A stretch of 64,000 bases of DNA from Eunapius fragilis (Eukaryota > Porifera > Demospongiae > Spongillida > Spongillidae), in the NCBI GenBank assembly GCA_963681505.1, contig OY811991.1, positions 3,656,438-3,720,437 of the forward strand. Reading direction: 5' to 3'. Below, one piece after another: positions 46,629 through 57,919 of the stretch. The notes below the pieces were generated by a model. The model was not told the origin of the DNA, did no database searches, and saw only the letters and a list, made by a program, of their open reading frames with translations. Position numbers and translations under genes: made by a program. The number at the start of each line of letters is the position of its first letter. Within the stretch, counting starts at the first letter, position 1.

Positions 46629-47399
46629 CATTGAACGTAACATTTCATGCAATGTTTCTAATTATTCATGGTAAATATAACGTTCCCGTGAAATGCAGTC
46701 GTTTGTCTGTGAGACAGTGAGACGGATGCCAAATCCGCGCAATCCAAGAAAAATTCGTGAGAGTTGACGCGTCTGCTGTATCAGCTGTTTCAATGGGATT
46801 GAGTACTCCCATACCACTGGAATGCGAATAACTTTTCAGTTTCAGATGGATAACTCTATCAAAAACTGCTGGCCAAAAAGACTATCTCCAAAAAAAAAAA
46901 ATCCTACACTGGTCGCACTGGACTAAGTGCTAGTGTAACCACTGGCTAGGGCATGAACAGCACAATCCCTTCTCTGTTGAATGACACTATTTCTTACTTG
47001 GTGGGGGCACAAAACTGGCTCCCCCGTTTCATGGAAATAGTATTATGATAATACACATTTAACCAATAGTTCCTTTTACAGCTCTGCCCTTTTTGTGCAA
47101 CAGGTATAAAGTACAACAGTAGGGAAGGTGCAAAATCTAGTGGCACTCTTACCATTCAGCAGTTGGATAAATCCTACAGAGCAAGATGTGCCTTGTATAC
47201 TACCAGAGATCCTAGAATTGCCTGATCATGAAAATAAAGTCATGCCCTTAATTAACTGGCCATGGGAATATGCCAATAGTACATTAAAAACATTACTTCA
47301 GAAATATACAGGGGGATAGTCTACCACACAATGTCACAAATGAGATGCAGCCACACATGTACTCACAAATATCGTTTCGGTTTTAAAATAAATAAATCT
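46629..47399. other. No gene seen
   Basis: Lies between the inverted repeat and the 3' end of the intact desaturase. A short frame at 47128-47319 has no recognised product; I do not call it a gene. Confidence 0.4.
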
Positions 47400-50300
47400 T
47401 CAATCACTTTTGTTTGAGTCTTGACCCAACACTTTCAAGTGGTTGAAATGGCACCCCAATGCTTCAGTAGTTGTATCAACGTAATGGTACTTCAAACCAA
47501 ATTCCTCGCACGTTTTTTTCACAATTGGTGTGATCTTCATATAGTGTGATTGAATGACCCCAGGGAACAGGTGGTGAGTGGTCTGGTGGTTAAGGGCACC
47601 AGTAAATACTGTCCAGAACCAGCTGTCAGTGGCATAGTCCTGAGTTGTTGCCACCTGCATCTCAGCCCTAGTGTGAACAAAAGACATATTCATCATAGAT
47701 GGAATATGCACAGTGATGCAAGGTTGGCATTCCAAGTATGTATTGTAAGCCATACTGTAGAGGGTTTTGCATTAGATGAATAGATTTGGGATGATGAAAT
47801 GGACCCTTTATGCTTCGAGATGAGGATTTGATAGTGCACACCCAATAAGATATAAATTTCATTACATGTACATGTATAGCTATATGAATGAATCTAGTTG
47901 CAAATCACAAGCAGATATTGATGCAAGAATAAACATAACATTGAACTAGAATCAGGTAGAGTTATAATCTGGTTTGCAGCTTAATTCAATCAGTTTTATT
48001 CAATCAAGGATCCTTGCAGCGGAATATATATTTTAGCTGTCCTCGACCTCAATAAAATAGTAATCTAAATGCAATTAATGATAAAAAGTCTTATTATCAG
48101 TAGGAAAGATTGAGAAGCTTTATCTTGCCATTTTAATCTTTAATCTATTTCCATCCTTAATTTAGGATGGAAATCCTGAATTAAGGATCACTTTACGCCG
48201 CTCGTATAAACTTCAATTCCCATCATATTGGATATTTTGGGGATATTAAGTTTCTATAGGCTTTGAATTGAAGTTGATACGAGTGGTGTAAAGTGACCCT
48301 TAATGTCTATTGTCCTAAATGTTCACGCGGAGGTACAATTGTACACCCGGGTGCACAGCTAAAAATGTTTTTGTTGTTCGGTCTACGAAGGGACTTAATA
48401 ATATTGATTGCTACAGACACGTAGTGCAAGTCTTTTTAGGCTTGGGCTGGGATATCTATGCCTTAAATCCTCATGATACTTGTACTGGTAGCTGTGAAAG
48501 TGGACCTATCTATTACATTCCGCGCGGTAAATTGAACGAGCCACGGAAGGTAAAAGTATGCCATCTTAGCTAATTCGGCTGAAGGCTCTCAAGTTAACCT
48601 TCACAAGTTAGTACTAAGTCCTTAAAACAGCTATTTGCCGTGACCTTAGCTAAAAAGGTGTAGTTTAAACCTTTGGAACCTTTTGTGGCACCTTCAATGT
48701 ACCGTGCGGAAGGTAATGAATAGGTCCACTTGGTGCACAAGTATCATAAGGATTTAAGGGGTAGATATCACTGATCACCCATAGTACGCCCCTCACTGAT
48801 CACCTTTAGTGCACCCCTCACTGATCAACCTTAGTATGCCCCCTCAATGATCACCTTTAATATGCCCCCTCACTGATCACCCTTAGTACACCCCCTCACT
48901 GATCACCCTTAGTATGGTCCCTCACTGATCACCCTTAGTATGCCCCCTCACTTACTGATCACCCTTAGTGTACCCCGTCACCTACCAGTCCATGTGCACC
49001 ACATTGTCCTTGTCTGGCTTTGGCCACTCCACCTATAGTTGATTTTAAAATGATATCGTGGCTACAACAGTGAAGGCAACCGCACACTAAGCCAGTAATT
49101 CAAATCAGTATGAGTAAAGGTTTAGTTCACTGATTATTAACTGCTTTTACGCATATAAATTTCAGTTTCTGCCTAGCGTATGGTGGTGACCTTATATTCA
49201 ACTGTTTAAACTCTTACCTCACTTATCACATGAGAGGTCTGGAATATAAGAGCCAACCAGTAGCTTCCAGTAATTTCTGCAGCAAGGTTCATCAGCAGCT
49301 GCGGAGTATGGTTAGGAAGAATGCAGTGAAGCAGCATGAATTGAATGCTGAAAACACATAGCAAACCACAAGCACAGTAACGTGGTTGGAAGTTGAGGCG
49401 ATCTGGAAACATACACAAGTAATACGTAGAGTGCATGTAACTTGGCATGTGCTATTTTATATGGCTGCATTGTTACGTTGTCCCCAACACATATTTTACA
49501 AGTTGTCATTGTGATTGAAGTACCATAGAGTAGTGGGTAGACAATATGTGCTCTCATAAGACACATAGTAAATTGACACCAAATGCATTCATAATGCCTT
49601 TTCTCCACCCACATTCTATATGCCTATGCTACTAATATTTCTAGCCCCTATTGTGACCTACCACAGATTTCCAAGGCATCACCATCAATGGAATAATGAA
49701 ACGATAGGTCACGTGGATGATCTTTCCTGCCAGAAAGATTAGCACCTGTGTAAGCGTAGGAGGATTCATTCTAATGGTAGCTACAGAGAGAGGGAGAAAG
49801 ACTCATACAAATGTACAATATTAAACACAATCATTGAGCACACACTGTTTTTAAGTGACAGAAGGATGTAGAAATCCTGTAGGCGTGTCTTGATACCAAG
49901 CTGCAAGGAAATGTGTAAATGTGGTGGTAGCTGGAGATACCAAGTTCCGATCTATTTGTATTTTGCTTACAAAACAGTACAGCATGGGTACATAGACATG
50001 TTGGTAGAAGTAGCGAGGAATCCACTTCTGATTCCATTTAATGCGCCTTATGTCTGACAGTTCCTGGGTGAGGTCATGAATGTGTTCATCACATTTCGAC
50101 AAAAACAGCCACAATCAAATTATTGAATACTATAATAAGATCAATATCTAGATTGTTTATTAATGAATTGAAATCAACATTTGGGCAATACTTGGTTAGC
50201 ATATAAATACTTTGAAGTAGTGCGTTTTTAATTAACTGCTAGTCGTTTTCCAATTAGGTGACATGTTATTATTGTGAATGTAATACCCTTGTCTCTCTAG

Positions 50301-53300
50301 TTCAACTTGAACTTGATGGCTTAACTCAGTCAAGATTATACCCACACAGTACATGCATCGATACACACAATCACAGTTTAAATAGTCTTAGAAGTTGTGT
50401 TCTGGATGGATCCGTCCAATAGTATTGTTTTGCTATTATTACGTAGGGGTCCGGAACACGGATCAGTCTTTCAAACCGGCTGTGCAGCAGTAGTTGTCCC
50501 GCCAAGCACATATATTTAGAACATAATTATTGACGTCAGCTACAAGTCCCCAGACTAGATTTACGTGACATTACATGAACATGATCATTGCATCTATTTT
50601 TCACAATATCCAAAACAATTGGGAATAGATACTGTTACTCAATCTGTATATATGGCATCCTTATTTGCTCAGTTTAGCATTAAATATAGCAGAAAATATG
50701 AACCAACACACAATAAAAACCATGAAAATATATGAACATGTAGCCAACATTGATAACGTGACAGCAGCTGTAACTGCATCCAATTGCACGTTTGTTAGAA
50801 TGTAATTTGAATTGTGTTGCATGATCTACAAGCTCCGCATCTTGTTTGCAATTTATTGCCCAGCAAACAGTGCCATCAAAATCCCAGCAAAGTGAAACAT
50901 TAGCACTTTGCAAAATGAGGCCACCTCTAAAAACGTTAACAAGGTGGCTTTGGCAGTTAACAGTATGACAGTGAAAGGTAGCACTTCTATTTGATGATAC
51001 ATTTGCTGAGAATGGGCTATCAGACAAAACGTTTTGCTTAGGCAATGAATTTTCCCCTAATTTCCCCATGCCTATTGAAATCTGGTGTTAAATCCAGTCA
51101 CTGGGATAAAATGTTTATAAGGAAACTTCAACTGTGTGATCCAATGGTACAGCACATAGATAAAATGACAATTGCAAACGACACTTAAGTATGGTGGAGC
51201 AAATTGCTATTTAATAATAATAATAACCAGATTAGATAGGGAATACAACAGCACAGCACCTCACACGTACTCTTAGCATACACACACACAAATGAACAAT
51301 AGAAGATCATAACATGTAACAAACATGCTTACTGAAGAAGCCGTTTGAATGTCGGGATCCGCACCATCAATATTTGTGTATGGATGGTGTCCAAGGACAT
51401 GCTACGGAAACCACCAATACAGCAGTGTAAATAGCTGTTCTTAGCTGCCACCCCTTAAAGCTTACTTGGTGGATCCACACGTACATTGAGGCACCATGGT
51501 AGATATCGTGAACACTTCCTACCAGCCTCCACACCCATGGCTTGTGAGTAACTGCAAAATGGCTGCACAAATCATGAGGTAAGTAGCCTAATTCATAACT
51601 ACAGCACAAACTGCCTACCTTGCATCATGTGTGCATGACATAGCAACCAGAGCAGAAAAAAAGCCCCAGCCAAGGCCAAATGCCAGCACAGCAATTAAAC
51701 TTTTCTGAAAGACCATCTGCAAATAGACAATATGTAAAACACTCCATGATGGTTGGGTGAGTACTTACCCCTCCAAGCCAGCATGATGTGGCAACAGACA
51801 AAAATACAATGTAGCGTAAAAACATCCAGTAGTCAATTTTTGGATCCTCAATCCAAAAGAACAAGGTCAAGCATGTGAAAGAACGTCAGTGGGTGGAACA
51901 TACAATTTTGGCATTCTTGAAATAATTATCAACCCTCTTTTTGACAGTTTGATAAAACTTGCTGAAAGAAATAATACGTAGCAGTGTGATGAATAACATT
52001 ATGAGCAAATTACACAATGAATAAATGTTCAATTGTTTCATACATTAGTAGATTACGGATTACTGGGCTTGAAAAAAATTCACCAGAATACGGCATTTTC
52101 TAATCCATTTTCTATTTCTATTTTTAAACACTTCTATTTTTAGACACTTTTAATCTGTGTATTAATCATGGCGGCATGTGTAACATTATCTAATGGTTAA
52201 AAAGCACTACATGCAGCACTACATGCTTGTGGGGTTCTTGGAAAAGCAACAGGGTACAATGTTATGTGTAAGAGCATCCAGGGGTATATGTAGTTAGGGT
52301 CAAGGGGGTACATGTAGGAGGGACAAGGGGTGCATGTAGTTAGAGGCAAGGGGTACGTGTAGTTAGGGGCATGAGGGTACGTGTAGGAGGGACAAGAGGC
52401 AACAATGGGGTCTTAAAGGAATGCTTTGGTTAAACGGTCATGGACAAAAATTCATAAAGCATGTGCCAACTATTCAATCACACCCTAAGCATTGCCCAAA
52501 GACAAGGTGCTCTCCATTGTCCACCATTGAGTACAATGTGTTTAGTGAGAGAGATATGCAACCATCTCTCAGCAGCATTGTCTTGGAATTAAAACTTTTG
52601 AATTACCATTCATGAGCACTAACACCTCGTGTAGTGCTGGTGTTACTAGTAACACATGCATATACAAACCTTCACACTTATTTTGTCTATTGAATGAGCT
52701 GTTCAAGATCATTTCATCTCATGAGCCATTTAGATTCATACATGTAGATGCATGTCATGCATAGATAGTTACATTACAACACCCTCTATACTGAATACGT
52801 ATGTTCTATGAGGTTACTCATTCACAAAATGTCCAAAACAAATACAACAACTGCGGTACAGCTAGAAACAGTATTATACAATAACTTTTTATTTCTGTTA
52901 TGCAATGCATACATGTAGTAATGAAGTGACCCCTACATATCATGGTGCACTTACAAAACAATCTTGAGTAGGGAACTACTTTATTTTCCTACACATTTAA
53001 GTTTGGTGAATGTGGGTACATAAACCAGTACAGGCATGGCGATCACTGTCAGAAACCCAACAAAATGCATCAAATGTATTCATTTCCCATACCTTGGTGG
53101 AGGAAACACAGGCAGTTCATTGTCTACCAGAGTACCAACATAGTATTTCTCCAGTATCCTAAGAAAAATAAGTTCGTATAATATGGAACCTTTCGAGCCC
53201 TAATACAGACAGACGGTGGAAACGACTAGATTCCATCAATTCTGCAAAGCCATATAATTAATAAAGCATACTAACTTGTATACTTCAGCGGAGTGGTATG

Positions 53301-53571
53301 ACTCAAACAACTGAGTAACGTCTCGTCCAGCACCAAGCATAATCTGGTCTACACCTCCAGGATGTCGGCTTACGAACGAGCTGATGTCGTACACCTACGG
53401 ACATCGAAGCATTCATGAGACGTTATCCATCCAAGGTGTGTGTGTGTATACCTTTCCCCGCACAGCAACGTGCGCATTGTGACGGCTATTCAGCTGACTC
53501 AGCTCCTTCCAAGTGAACTTTCGTGAAGGTTTGGAGTCGACTTTTTCTTGCTTCTTATTGGCGACCTCCAT
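47400..53571 (-). CDS. Front-end fatty-acid desaturase with cytochrome b5 domain
   Basis: Fourteen exons on the minus strand: 53571-53452, 53394-53276, 53158-53093, 51961-51904, 51846-51769, 51716-51619, 51562-51466, 51401-51333, 50063-49971, 49900-49846, 49780-49662, 49298-49218, 49032-48986, 47667-47400. All phases agree, giving 455 residues. The N-terminal cytochrome b5 has the HPGG heme motif ([13 protein letters not shown]). Three histidine boxes bind the di-iron centre: HDASH, HVLGHH (followed by [12 protein letters not shown]) and QTTHH. Glutamine at the first position of box 3 is diagnostic of front-end (delta-5/delta-6 type) desaturases, which add double bonds near the carboxyl end of polyunsaturated acyl chains in the ER membrane. 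Hydrophobic stretches sit between boxes. Substrate position cannot be told from sequence. A decayed tandem paralogue lies at 33956-38890 in the same orientation. Confidence 0.95.
48187..48302. repeat. Foldback in desaturase intron 13
   Basis: GGATCACTTTACGCCGCTCG and the next 15 bases are inverted with a few changes at about 48268-48302. MITE-like, about 115 bp. Confidence 0.75.
48451..48768. repeat. 318-bp foldback in desaturase intron 13
   Basis: ATATCTATGCCTTAAATCCT...GATACTTGT near 48451 is inverted near 48768. Pairing continues through TACATTCCGCGCGGTAAATT (about 48513) and its inverse near 48700. Absent from the homologous intron of the decayed copy, so it inserted after the duplication. 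Confidence 0.75.
48770..48985. repeat. 26-bp intronic minisatellite, intact-gene copy
   Basis: Homologous to the array at 34600-34800, with units of CCCTCACTGATCACCCTTAG plus six bases. Confidence 0.85.
52270..52400. repeat. Minisatellite in desaturase intron 3
   Basis: Five to six units of GGGTACATGTAGTTAGGGGC or GGGTACATGTAGGAGGGACA type. Confidence 0.75.
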
Positions 53572-53666
53572 CTCCTGATTTTAAAATATATACGGAAGCA
53601 AACCCCGCCCTTATTGCGAAGTATTACGTATTGTGGTGCTGATGTGATAATATTTTTCAAGTTTTC

Positions 53667-53760
53667 AAATTATTTCATATTGTCCTTACAACTTCTTTCT
53701 TACGCACTGGAAATTAGCCTGTCCATCATGGAGTTACAGGGTCCTGAATTTTTAATTACG
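53667..53760 (-). repeat. Upstream block shared with ARL16
   Basis: Lies 96-189 bp upstream of the desaturase ATG, in the same orientation and at almost the same distance as the ARL16 copy (14328-14438). It is not found upstream of the decayed desaturase. Confidence 0.7.
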
Positions 53761-54299
53761 CGTACACTAATTTACACGTGAATCCACATAGAGTATTATT
53801 AGATTATTGCCTATTTTTTGCTATTCAGCAGGTGAGTGGCTTTGATACCTGCAAAGACTTTACACGTGTGCGGACTGTGCTATAATTCTATTGGTCCAAT
53901 TCCATACATATTAATGACAGGGAGGTTGTATGTGTGTCAGTTGTGCTAAAATTCTATTGATACTCTTATATGCTCCCATCTAAACATGGAGGTATAGTCT
54001 ATATGCAGTTAAGTTGTATAGATGGATAGTGTCAGGAAGTGAACTAGATGGCAGCATGTAGATCGATAAAGATATGTTCTCAGGTGGCACATGGTAGCCT
54101 TATCTCTGTCCCCTATCTCCTCTGACACTACACACCTACCATTGAGGTCTACTGGAATGGCCCCAAGTCATTTTGTGTAAGTGTACAAAGTATTTAAAAA
54201 GTAAGGTTCAGAGCCAGCAGTATGATACCTATGCCTACTAAATTATCATATTCTCCTAATTTTATTGCGGATAGTTTTTAGCAATGACCCTGCTTTTGC
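53761..54299. other. No gene seen
   Basis: Intergenic DNA between the desaturase start and the DIRS-type fossil. It may include one terminal region of that fossil; I could not define its ends. Confidence 0.4.
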
Positions 54300-56470
54300 T
54301 TTTCGTACACTTAGTGCAACATGATTAAAGATGGGTACATGCTGCCCTTTTCTGTAGAACCACCAGCTTATAGGAGGGGTAATAAGAACACTGCATACAC
54401 TAATGCTGTTTTTGTTCATGATGCGATATTGGACTTGGTAAAGGCAGGGTTTGTGGAGGAAGTAGACAGCCGTATGAATGCAGTCCTCTGTCAGTAGTGG
54501 AGAACAGTACGGGCAAGAAGCGGCTAGTGGTAAACCTGAGACACATCAATAAGTTCTTATAGAAACGAAAGTTTAAGTTTGAGGATTTACGGATCGCAAT
54601 GATGTTATTTGAACGAGGTGAGTTCATGTTTAATTTTGACCTAAAGTCGGGGTACCACCATGTGGATATTGCAGTAAAGCATCGTAAATACCTAGGTTTT
54701 GAGTGGGAGCAGTGTTTTGGGTTGGCATCAGCACCATATGGTGAAGCTTTGGCGATCCAGAGGTTTAAAATCCCCCATGTACTTGGATGATGGTATAGTA
54801 GCGGTGAGTGGTAAAGAAAAGGCAGAGAAGGCTCATTGCACAGTGCAGGTTTTGTGATTAACGATGCCAAATCAGTGTGGATTCCTTCTCACCAGGTAAT
54901 GTGGTTGGGGTTTGCAATTGATTTGTTAGAGGGGCGGGTATTTGTTCCTCAGGGAAAACTGGATGCTTTGGTATCTTTGCTAAAGGCTTCATTAACATTC
55001 AATAGCTTAGGGGTTAAACGCATTGCTAGCATGTGGGGAAGATTATTTCAATGGGTATTGCTTTAGGACTGGTGTCAAGGTTTATGGCCAGAAATTTGTA
55101 CGCATTGCTTGACTCCAGATATGCATGGTGTGATGTGTTAAAGTGTCACAAGCACATATGAAACTAGAGTTTTGGGTAAACTGCCTGCATAGTTACATTT
55201 CACAACCAATATTGCATAGCCCTTCAGCTGTTAGAGTGGTGTACTCAGATGCAAGTGATACAGGATATGGCGGGTACACTGTGGAGCATGGTGTTCATGT
55301 GGCTCAAGGTAGTTGGTTACCCGAGGAAGCCATACAGACCTCTACCTGGAGGTAGTTAGTGGCAATGAGAGTAGAGTTTTGAGTTTTGATTTCTATTGCT
55401 TCCAAACTGTGTAATATAAGAGTTAGGTGGTTCTCAGATAATCAAAATGTAGTGTGCATTATCCCTTGGCAGATCTGGAGGCTGCAGGGGCATGGACACA
55501 GCTTGGGAATCAGAAGGACCCCATGTTGCAAGAGCTGGCAAAGGCGGTCCCCAAGACATTGCTAAGTGGAAAGGCAGACAGGCTAAAAAGTATGCTGGCG
55601 TGTTCCATAGATGGAAGCTATGTACGGAGTCAAGGCAGGAGGTCCCGAGTTTCCCTGTGCAGGAGGCTCATGTCGTTCTCTACCTGCAACATCTGAGTCA
55701 GTCAGTGCAGTCAAAAGCAGCAATAGAGGAGGCGGTGAATGCGCTGTCAAGGCTGCATCAGGTGGCTGGGCTACTGCCAGTGAGTGGTCTACCTTTGGTA
55801 CAGGCAGCACTGGCAGCACACAGGCGAATATTAGCACAACCAAAAGTGCGAAAGGAGCCTGTGACAGCTGAAATGTTAAAGGCCATGGTGGATGCTGCAG
55901 GACCTGAGCCGTCATTGTCCGAGGTCAGGTTGCTTGCCTGGTGCCTCTTGGCTTTTGCTGGGTTCTTGAGGTGTGAGGAGTTGCTGAAGCTGGTATGTGC
56001 AGGTGTGCAGTTTAATCAGGAGGGGTTAGTGCTGAGCATAAAGTCCAGTAAAACTGATCAGTTTAGGGAGGGTGCCTCCCTGGTGGTGGCAAGGACAGGT
56101 GCAAGTACATGCCCGGTGGAGATGATGGAACATTATATTCGTATGGGTCGCCTGAGTGTGGGGTCTAATGACAGGGTGTTTCGTGCTGTTGTGTGCACCA
56201 AGGAAGGTGAGAGGCTGCGTAAGTCAGGGGGACTGAGCTACTCCAGGCTGAGGGAGATGCTGCTGGAGATGATCTCTCAGCTGGGTATGTACCCACACTG
56301 TTTGGTATGCATAGTCTAAGGGCTGGTGGTGCCATGGCTGCCGCTAATGCTGGCGTGCCTGATCGACTGTTTAAGAGGCACAGCAGATGGCGGTCTGAAT
56401 CAGCCAAGGATGGCTATGTCAAGGACTCGGTAGAGAAGCCGTTGTCAGTCTCTAAGAATTTAGGGATATA
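54300..56470 (+). mobile_element. DIRS-type tyrosine-recombinase retroelement, broken fossil
   Basis: Parts in order: reverse transcriptase (about 54330-55060, with FDLKSGYHHVDI), RNase H (about 55230-55450) and a tyrosine recombinase (about 55490-56470, the best kept part). This order and a recombinase in place of a DDE integrase define the DIRS order. It is broken, with roughly half a dozen breaks, and no terminal repeats were found. Appears old but not ancient, since family motifs are still easily read. Confidence 0.85.
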
Positions 56471-57092
56471 ACTGCTTCCTCTGTCTTTGTATACCTATAT
56501 TGGGTGTTGTGCTGCTGACTTGGCGTGCAAATAGATGCTGGCACCAAAGTGATGGTCATTAGGGGAGGGGTCGGGTACCAATAACCGTGTATGGCATATG
56601 AAGGGAGGTGAATCTGGCAATAAATTCGAATGCCATAATTAACAATTAGTCACACGCATATCATGCGCATAAAGAGATGATGTGACTGAATGAATAATCA
56701 TAATGGATTCGTCATGCATGATGTGCAGTAAGTCTACAGACAGCGGAGATCGTAGAATTCTGTCAACAATATACGTGCTGCCAGTGCTAAAACGCTTCAT
56801 GTATGATGCGTTTGAACGAGAACTAGTTGACAGAAAGTTCCTAGCCACACTTAGCCTGGATGCTCGATCACAATCTGCAAAGGTTGTTTCACTTCACTTG
56901 ATAGATCCATTTAAAAAAAAAAAGAGGAGCTAGACAAGATAGAAAAAGGCATTGAAGCAGTGATAGGTGCAGGCAAATCTAGGATTGGCAGCTACAACAT
57001 CTTGGTCTTCAGGTATCATTATTACTTCCATTCGAAGAGGCGGTCATCTTCACAGTTAGCAGCTGCAAGCACATTATCTCCATCTGTGTCGG
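56471..57092. other. No gene recognised
   Basis: Contains a 76-codon plus-strand frame at 56703-56933 (includes IYVLPVLKRFMYDAFERELV) that I do not recognise. It may be an exon or part of a mobile element. Confidence 0.35.
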
Positions 57093-57677
57093 TAAAACAT
57101 TGGGCTGTTTAAGTGCACAGGGGGGGGTGGATGAAAATGAGAGGCTGTCCCTCCAGGGGGGGTTTAATATGGATGTCGGGCGGAGGGGGTGTGTGAGGGT
57201 GAGGTTAAGTGAAGCACATTGCATTAGATAACAAGGGATACGCATCGAAAGGACTTAAATGAAGTCACTGTGAATATACTCTGTAAACTATACCTGGATC
57301 ACTTCACCTTTTTGGAAATATAAAGATAAATGATCAGGGTATTGTCCAGGGGGATTAAGATATCCAGCGTCTTTGTAATAGAATTACGGCTACTATCAAT
57401 TGTAAAATTTGCTTTTAGGGGTTAATATTAAATGATATACCTTCATAAAAATGAATGAAATGATCAGGGTATTGTCCAGAGGGTTAAGGTAGAATTATGG
57501 CTACTGTGAGCCGACTACCACATGTATGGCTATGCAAAAACCACATAGCACAGAAATAACCAGGTTGTATAATTTTAATCTTTTGTCTTTTGGGGGTGGG
57601 GGGGGGGGGAGAGGGTTTGTTCATCCACCCCCCCACCCCCCCTGTGCAGTTATTTACTGGAACAGCCCATTGCAATT
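57093..57677. mobile_element. Nonautonomous TIR element N, copy 1
   Basis: The ends carry CATTGGGCTGTT and CTGCACAGGGGGG in inverted orientation, with long G and C runs just inside. The AT-rich body (57185-57570) includes TGATCAGGGTATTGTCCAG twice. The second copy is at 61489-62123. No coding capacity. Confidence 0.8.
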
Positions 57678-57919
57678 AACATTTCCATACATGGGTGAAT
57701 GTCATCATCAGGTGGTTGTGAAGCACCCTAGGAGGATAGGCTCTTTCCCTTGAGCAACTCACTGAAAAGGCTAGGGAGAAGTATTGCACAAAGGAAGGTG
57801 AGTTCCATTGCACTTCAAGTCATGAAGCATGATAAAATAAGCAAGGAGGTCATTCAGCGAGTTGGGAAAGTCATGGCTAACCCCAGAAGTTATAAAAGGG
57901 GATAAAATAATGGATAAAA

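Noticed and set aside
52421-52615. 64-codon plus-strand frame in desaturase intron 3
   Set aside because: No splice signals, no family resemblance, antisense within an intron.
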